DNA of 64,000 nt from Rotaria sordida (taxonomy: Eukaryota > Rotifera > Eurotatoria > Philodinida > Philodinidae): positions 18,210 to 82,209 of the forward strand of contig CAJNOL010000465.1 in the NCBI GenBank assembly GCA_905250125.1, written 5' to 3'. The position numbers and the translations under genes are program-made. The notes below the pieces were generated by a model. That model did not search any database. It was not told the DNA's origin and worked only from the letters and a program-made list of their open reading frames with translations. Of the stretch, positions 57,568-64,000 are shown piece after piece (positions within the stretch are counted from its first letter, which is position 1; the number at the start of each line of letters is the position of its first letter).

Positions 57568-60500
57568 ATGAAAGAAAATAAAACAGAAATGAGTGAGATA
57601 AAAACAAAAGTTAATCATATTGATCATTCAAATGAAAGAAGGTAAAAAAGAAAAAGAAAAAAAGAAAATATTTTGTAAATAAATAAAATATTTATTTAGA
57701 ATAACTTCTCGTATATGGACAATTCGTTCATATTTAATTTTATTATGTCTAATAGTTTTATCACAATCAATGATATCATCTGGTTATATTGGTTCAATTG
57801 TTTCATCATTAGAACGTTATTATGGTTTTTCTACTTCACGTTTAGGTGTTGCGTTTAGTAGTTATGATATAATGGGAGTATTATCAATTCCATTAATATC
57901 ATATTTTGGTTCACAAAATAATCGTCCACGAATAGTTGCATTTGGTGCTTTATTATTTGGAATTGGTAATATTTTATTTATTTTACCTTATTTTATAAAT
58001 GGTTATGAAAAAGAATCAAAAACAAATTTATCAAATCAAACAAATGAACATTTATGTCAATTAAATTCATCAAATCAAAGAATTTATTCTCATGATCTTT
58101 GTTCAACATTATCTACAGCTAAAATTTTATCTCATTTAACACCAAATTTAATTGATAAACATATATCAAATACATATGTAACACCAGAACCAGTATGGAC
58201 CTATTATATACTTATATTAGCAATGATAACTATGTCAATTGGTGCAAGTCCATTTTATACATTAGGAGTTACATTTTTAACTGATCATCTTAATAAAGAT
58301 GATCAAGCTATTTGTACAAGTAAGTTCAAAATATTTCATTTAAAAAAAAAACGAAAAACTTTAAAAATTCTCTTCTTGATTAATTTATTTAAAAGCAAAA
58401 AAAAAACAAAATGAAATTTTTTTTCTGTTTAATTAGGTCAAAACAAAAAAAAAAAAGAAAATTGAGGTAAAATATTAGAATAATTGAAATTAAAAAACAA
58501 AGCCAGCATAATTAATAGTTGCTTTTAACTTTGCTTTAACACTTTGGAGTTTTTTTTTTCTTTTTTAAAGTTCATCTTTATGATGTATATGTTCATGTGG
58601 TTCATTTGAATGATGATGAATAGGTGGACGAAGACGAATAACTTCATAACCTTTATTTAGTTTTGTATTTGTATCAATAGATTGTGCACAACGAAAAGAT
58701 AAATTTTCTGCTGTATAATCAGGACGAAAACCTTTTCTTGCACTTGTTCTCACTTGAATATGATCTATTTTAGTATCACCATCACGTGTATCAGTAAATG
58801 AACCACCTTTAACTGCATATCGTTCTTTAGTATCATTCTCATCATCATAATCTCTATATCTAAATAAATTAAGAAAAATAAATAAATAAATAAATAAATG
58901 AAAATAAAATAAATATAAATATAAATACTTAGTTAAAGTCCATTCCCAAGTATTTCCTAACATATCATAAATTTGATAATTATTTTGTGAAGAAAAAGCA
59001 TCAACAGGTGATAAACGATAAAATCCATCTCGTAATTGATTTTCATATGGAAATTGTCCTTGCCATAGATTAGCTCGTTTTAATTGCCATAAATCTCCCC
59101 ATGGATAAGCAGTTGAATCAAGTCCACCCCGTGCTGCATATTCCCATTCAATTTCTGTTGGTAATCTCATTCCTTTCCAAGAACAATATGCTTGAGCATC
59201 ATACCATGATACATGTGTTACAGGATATTTTAAACGATCAGATATATCAATTAATTCACCTTCAGGACGATTCCAATGAATATTTTCAACAGCAATAAAA
59301 CCTTCATCCTATAAATTAGATTTTAATAAATTAGTTTCAATCAAATATAGAAAAGAAAGAGAGAAAAAAACAACAACAAACTTCAGAAGTAATATTAACG
59401 ATAGATTTATTTGTTGAATTTCCTAAAATAAAACTAAATCCATTGATTTCTGCTTGAGTTCGATAACGAGTTTTATCTTGCGTATAACGACGAAAAGCGG
59501 CAACTGTTACCGGATACTGAAATATTCTTTATTGAACAAAAAAAAAATAAAAATAAAATATAGAACAATATTGGATGAGAAGAAAAAAAAATCGTAGTTT
59601 TACCTAAAAGGTTTAACATGTGCTTGTTTGATCGGAAATTCCATATTAATTCCATGTCGATCATTATTACCCATTCGAAACTTTCCTCCTTGAATTTCAA
59701 CAAATGATTCTAAATGACGAAGTTTGTCAACTAAATCATCAATATGTTGACATTGAATGAAAATTGGTAGAAATAAAATAAATATCCTCATGATTAATAT
59801 GTTTTCTTTTTTTTGCTATTTGAACTAATGTTATATTTAATAATATGAAGAATAAGAATAAGAATAAGAATAAGAAAAAAAAGAAATGAATAAATAAAGA
59901 GTGGCATCAGCTGTTGTTTTAGGTATTCTATATGGAATGGTTGCATTAGGACCTGCTCTTGGTTTTTTAATGGGTTCTGCACTTCTTTCTCAATGGATAA
60001 ATATTGGTCATAATCAAATTCCACATGGTATAACAACAAATGATCCTCGTTGGATTGGTCGTTGGTGGGCAGGATTTCTTGTATCAGCAAGTTCATTAAC
60101 AATTTTGTCATTTTTTCTTTGTACATTTCCTGCAAAATTACAACGAGATATTAATCAAACAGTCGAATCAATAGATGAAACACAATCAACCAATTCAGTA
60201 TTTGCTCTTGGTCAAGCTGCAACACGACGTCATACATTACCCAAATTAACAAATTCAACTCAATGTAAATCTTTATGTCAAATATCAAAAATAAAAGGTT
60301 TATTTTCATCTATCTTTAAAAATCTAATTATATATTTCATTTTTATTTATAGATATTTTTACAAGTATAACTGATCTTTTAATGAATTTAACATTTCTTT
60401 TAATTGTTTTGATTAATTCAGTAGAAAGTGTAAGTTAGCAAATAGTTCCTATTGATGAATTAAAATAATTAATATTTAAATTTAGATACTTGTTGTATCA

Positions 60501-61472
60501 TTTACAACATTTATGGTAAAATATATTGAATCTGTATTTAATTTATCTTCATCATTGTCAAGTACATTAACTGGTTCAATTATTGTTCCAGCAGCTGTAT
60601 TTGGTACATTTACAGGTGGATATTTAGTTCGTCGTTTTCATATGGGTATTCTTCAATGTATAAAAATGATTTTAATAACTTGTTCAATATCATGGTTCGG
60701 TTTAATTGCACTTTTATTTTTAAAATGTCAATCAACAACAATATATAAAGGTAATACACAATGTTCAAAATTATGTAATTGTTCGCCACATATATATCAA
60801 CCAATTTGTTATCAAGAACAAATAACTTATCTTTCACCATGTCATGCTGGTTGTATATATATAAATGGAACAGTAAGATACATATATATATTTATATATA
60901 TTTGACTAATAATAATAAATTGTTTATTAAAGGATTATTCAAATTGTACATGTTTACCAAAAGGACGAAATGTTCGTTTAGGTTCATGTCAAAATATATG
61001 TTTTACTGAAACATTTTTATTTTTATTAATATTATTTATTGTAACATTTTTTCAAACATTAATGGCAACACCACAATTAATAATAATATTACGTTCAGTT
61101 CAACATGAACTTCAATCATTTGGTTTAGGTTTAGAAAATTGTATTATGAAAATTCTTGCTCAAATTCCTGCACCAATTTTATTTGGAATTATTATTGATA
61201 ATCAATGTTTATTTTGGTCACAAGCAACATGCGATCGTCGTGGATCATGTTTTATATATAATGGAGATCGACTTCCATTTACATTATTTGGTACAGCTAT
61301 TATTATTAAAGGAATTTCATTTTTTCTTTTAATTATTTTACTTATTGTCACAATAAGACAACATAAAATACCGAATAATCAACCTTCTTCTCCTCCTCCT
61401 CCTCATCCTCCTCCTTCTTTGACATTACAATCTCCAGAACAAGAAGATCCTTTAATTATTTCAACTTTATAG
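57568..61472 (+). CDS. Organic anion transporting polypeptide (OATP/SLCO family)
   Basis: Six exons: 57568-57641, 57700-58319, 59902-60297, 60353-60429, 60486-60872 and 60933-61472; 697 residues with matching phases. About twelve membrane helices in the MFS arrangement. [18 protein letters not shown] and [16 protein letters not shown] belong to the first half; [12 protein letters not shown] is the OATP signature region (D-x-RW-I/V-GAWW-x-G-F/L-L). A large extracellular loop with many Cys ([32 protein letters not shown]) is the Kazal-like segment between helices 9 and 10. A Pro-rich tail (PPPPHPPP) ends in ISTL, possibly a PDZ ligand. Function from family: sodium-independent uptake of organic anions. 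Intron 2 (58320-59901) contains a whole gene on the opposite strand. Substrate cannot be inferred. Confidence 0.94.
58565..59791 (-). CDS. SUMF2: SUMF2-like protein (formylglycine-generating enzyme paralogue), nested in OATP intron
   Basis: Four minus-strand exons, 59604-59791, 59382-59526, 58929-59308 and 58565-58859, give 335 residues with phase kept. A signal peptide ([14 protein letters not shown]) starts it and the protein ends HKDEL, an ER-retrieval signal. The sulfatase-modifying FGE fold is clear: [42 protein letters not shown] (shown here only as two motifs, [10 protein letters not shown] and [15 protein letters not shown]), [14 protein letters not shown], and LSFRCA. The two active-site Cys of SUMF1, expected after KGGS in the C-terminal part, are absent ([13 protein letters not shown]), as in SUMF2. 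SUMF2 is a non-catalytic ER partner that binds sulfatases and dampens SUMF1. The gene lies entirely inside the second intron of the OATP gene. Confidence 0.94.
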
Positions 61473-62219
61473 TCAATCAAATCTCTTCAATTGGTGAATC
61501 TCATTATTTTATCCATTTAGAATTCTTTGTTTTTTTTTTGTTTTGTAATTATTTGAATTACATCTGATAAAGCCTTAACATTATTTAAATAAATGTCTGT
61601 ACAATAAATTGATCTGATAAAAATCATTATCTAGAAGATTTTTGCAAAAATGTTTGTTGATGTGATACGATTAATCTTGTTAGATTGTATAACAAGAAAA
61701 TGTCAATATAATGAAGACAAGAACCCAAATATGTCCTACTATAAATAGAGAGAATAGTTATTAATTATGATAATATCACTTTCAACAGTCGAACCATTCA
61801 TATTCTTGTTGTTGTTATTATTACTCTTCTTCTTCTTTTTGTTCTTCGTCTTGTTGTTCTGCAAATATACGATTGGAATGGAAAAGCAAGGTGCTGAAGA
61901 GAAAAAAAGAGAAATGAGAAGATTGACGTCAGAAAAAAACGGGAAAAGAAGACGGGTAGTGCGGTGTTTTCATACGATTATGGAAAAAGAACGGCGAATT
62001 TTCTTCTCTCTTTTCTTGATTGCTTCTTCTAGTTGTTGACGGAACTCTTTTGGTCGATGACGTTCTACAGAAAATAAGAAATCTTACTACCAGAAGAGAG
62101 AACACATTTGATGACAAGAATTGAAGATGGGTAAGTCACATCTTTATCAGATATTAGTTTTTTTTTTATATTTCTTTTATTTATCTTTAGATAATTATCT
62201 TATCTAAATATAATGTTCA
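61473..62219. other. Intergenic, CTT/GAA-rich
   Basis: About 0.75 kb. 61800-62030 is rich in TTCTTCTT and GAAGA runs and carries overlapping low-complexity frames on both strands, none convincing. GGTAAGTC at 62129 followed by a TTTAG at 62190 could be a 5'-leader intron of the next gene. Confidence 0.45.
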
Positions 62220-62693
62220 ATGAGTGAAAGACGTGATACAACAGTTGAACAGAATTCAACAACATATGACTATGATAATTATATATTATCAATGGTTGAA
62301 GATGGACAATCAACAGAAAATTCATCAGCTACAGATGATAATGTTAAAACAGATTATCGTTTATCATTACCATCATCATCACAAATTCATACATATCGTT
62401 TAAATATAAATTCAACATTAAGTGAAAGTAGAAAAAAATTTTTATCACGTATTATAACAATTGTTGCCATATTTCTTCTTGTTGTTTGTATTTTACTTGT
62501 TACATTAACACTTCGTCTTGCACATAAAATTGATGAACTTGTTCGTCTTAAACAACTTATGCCAAAACCAAATACATTTTTACTTATATCAACAACAACA
62601 AGAACAACGATAACAACGGCAGTAACATCAACAAATAATTCTACTCATAGACGACGAACACTATCTTCATTTTTTACTTCCATCAGTAATTAA
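62220..62693 (+). CDS. Single-pass membrane protein, 157 aa, function unknown
   Basis: Single-exon frame from the ATG at 62220. The N-terminal 75 residues are hydrophilic with Asn/Ser/Thr, including several N-x-S/T sequences. One strong membrane helix lies at about residues 80-103 (IITIVAIFLLVVCILLVTLTL), followed by a basic segment and a Thr/Ser-rich tail (STTTRTTITT...HRRRTLSSFF), which could be O-glycosylated. By charge the tail could face outward as in type II proteins, though N-glycosylation motifs lie on both sides. Family not recognised. It lies between the OATP gene and the second TSG101 copy, all on the plus strand. Confidence 0.6.
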   Translation: MSERRDTTVEQNSTTYDYDNYILSMVEDGQSTENSSATDDNVKTDYRLSLPSSSQIHTYRLNINSTLSESRKKFLSRIITIVAIFLLVVCILLVTLTLRLAHKIDELVRLKQLMPKPNTFLLISTTTRTTITTAVTSTNNSTHRRRTLSSFFTSISN

Positions 62694-63016
62694 CAATTAG
62701 TTTCACAAAAAAAAAAAAAAACAAAAATTATAATAAAAGAAATAATTTAATCGTCCGTGTTGTCTCCTGACATCTTTCCCTTTTTATTTGACTTGTCAGT
62801 TCTTTATTCTAATCAAGTGTTTCTGTTTTTTTTTTGCTGATGTTTTGATTACCAGTAAAAGTTAATTCATTTTTTTTTTCGTTCTTATCATATAGCATTT
62901 CGACTTAACTTCAGGTGATTATTACTCTTTTTCTTTTTCTAACTATGTCTATTAGATATACAAAAGCTTCAAATAGTTTACAGTTAGATTCGAGTTCCAT
63001 ACCATATACAACTAAT
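62694..63016. other. Intergenic and 5' leader of TSG101 copy 2
   Basis: About 320 bp. The frame of TSG101 copy 2 stays open upstream to an earlier ATG at 62945, so an N-terminal extension of 24 residues is possible. Confidence 0.5.
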
Positions 63017-64000
63017 ATGGCAAGACCATCTCAAACTGATATAGAACAAATGATTCAACGTGCACGAGTAAGAATAACAAAATTCAATGTTATTATAAAA
63101 GAAATCTTTCAATTTCAAAGCCTACGAATCGTGATTTGGTTCGTCGAGATATAAATCAAGGACTTAGTTCACCATTAGCTTCTTTAATGTTGAAAATTGC
63201 TCCATTTTTTTATAATCAAGGAATATCAAAAGATTTACTTTGTTTACATGGTACTATTGCATGTAACTATAGAGGAAATCGATATAATATTCCAATTGAA
63301 ATTTGGTTTCAACAAGATCATCCGCAAGTTCCACCATTAGCGTATGTTAAACCAACACCAGATATGTTTGTTTCAACAACGAGTGGAGATGTTCAAGCTG
63401 ATGGGACTGTTGTTATATCTTATCTTAGAAATTGGCGTCATGTAAAAAACATAAATTTATTTATTTTATTTTCAATCCTCATTTAATTTCATTTTAGCCA
63501 AATAGTGATCTATATACTTTATTAAATGCAATGTCTGAAGCATTTAGTCAATCACCTCCAGTATATTCAAATTCGAGTATGACTAATCGTTCAACACCAT
63601 ATCCAACAAATGCATCATCAATGCCAATGCCAACACCAATAGGAACGGGAATAGGTGGTACTCAAGGAAATCCATCATATTCATATCCATATGGATATCC
63701 ACAAACACAAATTCCTCAAGATATTTATCGAGATTCTATTCAAACAGCTGTCTTAGATAGAGTTCGAAATCGTTTAGATGAAACAGTACAAATTGGACAA
63801 GCACAAATAGATTCACTTAAAAAAACTGAACAAGATTTAATTGATGGTGAAAAAACAATTCAAAGACTTATTAATGATGCACAACAACAACAAATTCAAG
63901 CACAAGTTTAGATTTATTTTTCTTTTTATTTAATTTCCTTTTTTCGTTTTTTTTAAGAACTACATAACAAATTTACAAGCAAAAACTAATGAAATGTTAG
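63017..64000 (+). CDS. TSG101: TSG101, ESCRT-I subunit (copy 2, cut by window end)
   Basis: Exons 63017-63067, 63121-63441, 63498-63905 and 63958 to the window edge; these have exactly the same lengths as exons 1-3 of copy 1 and the same phases. The UEV domain (YRGNRYNIPIEIWF, PPLAYVKPTPDM) and the Pro/Gly linker plus first part of the coiled coil are present; the rest of the coiled coil and the steadiness box lie outside the window. I chose the start at 63017 because exon 1 then equals copy 1 in length; an in-frame ATG at 62945 is an alternative. The UEV exon differs from copy 1 at many residues (for example SPLASLMLKIAPFF against SPIGNLVLKLVEYY), while the first half of exon 3 is almost identical. 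It is probably functional as far as it can be seen. Confidence 0.93.

Noticed and set aside
61767..62117. Hydrophobic and basic low-complexity frames on both strands
   Set aside because: Translations of CTT/GAA-rich sequence; likely upstream or leader region of the gene at 62220.

Overview
This is a eukaryotic, very AT-rich window from a compact animal genome. Genes are built from many short exons separated by introns of about 45-70 bp with GT...AG ends. The gene set is metazoan: TSG101, MPDU1, SUMF2, soluble guanylate cyclase, Argonaute, OATP/SLCO, ABCH-type ABC transporter, WDHD1 and a neuronal calcium sensor. Tiny introns, near-duplicate genes, F-box gene copies and many small DNA transposons suggest a bdelloid rotifer or close relative. 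That placement is inference; no diagnostic marker was tested. Three runs of N (6961-6970, 29461-29560, 49563-49662) are assembly gaps.

Layout. 1111-2222 holds a small unknown gene and a 3-exon neuronal calcium sensor. 2223-8860 is non-coding with fold-back sequence. 8861-10238 is a complete TSG101. 12376-14980 carries two minus-strand genes, a small one-TM protein and MPDU1. 14981-20351 is gene-poor and contains a 1.3-kb inverted repeat. 20352-28262 holds a Ser-rich small ORF, a 13-exon beta-like soluble guanylate cyclase and a 15-exon Argonaute. 28263-31670 is non-coding with a fold-back and a gap. 31671-36533 is the N-terminal WD40 part of WDHD1, broken by a hAT MITE in an exon, with a 2.6-kb mariner-type fold-back in an intron and a second fold-back just after the last recognisable exon. 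38365-39076 is an unrecognised 4-exon gene. 39821-44281 contains a decayed F-box gene and an intact F-box gene. 44282-50216 is a transposon graveyard: two hAT-type MITEs with clear 8-bp target duplications, a Merlin/ISXO2-type transposase fragment, a 125-bp tandem repeat and a hairpin across a gap. 50217-56352 is a 17-exon ABC half-transporter whose 3-kb intron holds a nested fold-back. 57568-61472 is a 6-exon OATP transporter with a complete SUMF2-like gene on the other strand inside its second intron. 62220-62693 is a small membrane protein. 63017 to the end is a second TSG101 copy cut by the window edge.

How the parts relate. Most genes are unrelated housekeeping or membrane functions: ESCRT-I sorting, dolichol-linked sugar use, ER sulfatase quality control, transport and cGMP signalling. 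They are not an operon-like system. The recurring theme is mobile DNA. At least four large inverted repeats and several TIR elements lie between genes or in introns, and an Argonaute gene is in the same window. Inverted repeats inside transcribed introns could form long double-stranded RNA for such a pathway, but this is a hypothesis.

Exon boundaries were assigned by eye from splice dinucleotides and required to keep reading phase across every junction. All multi-exon models listed as CDS satisfy this.
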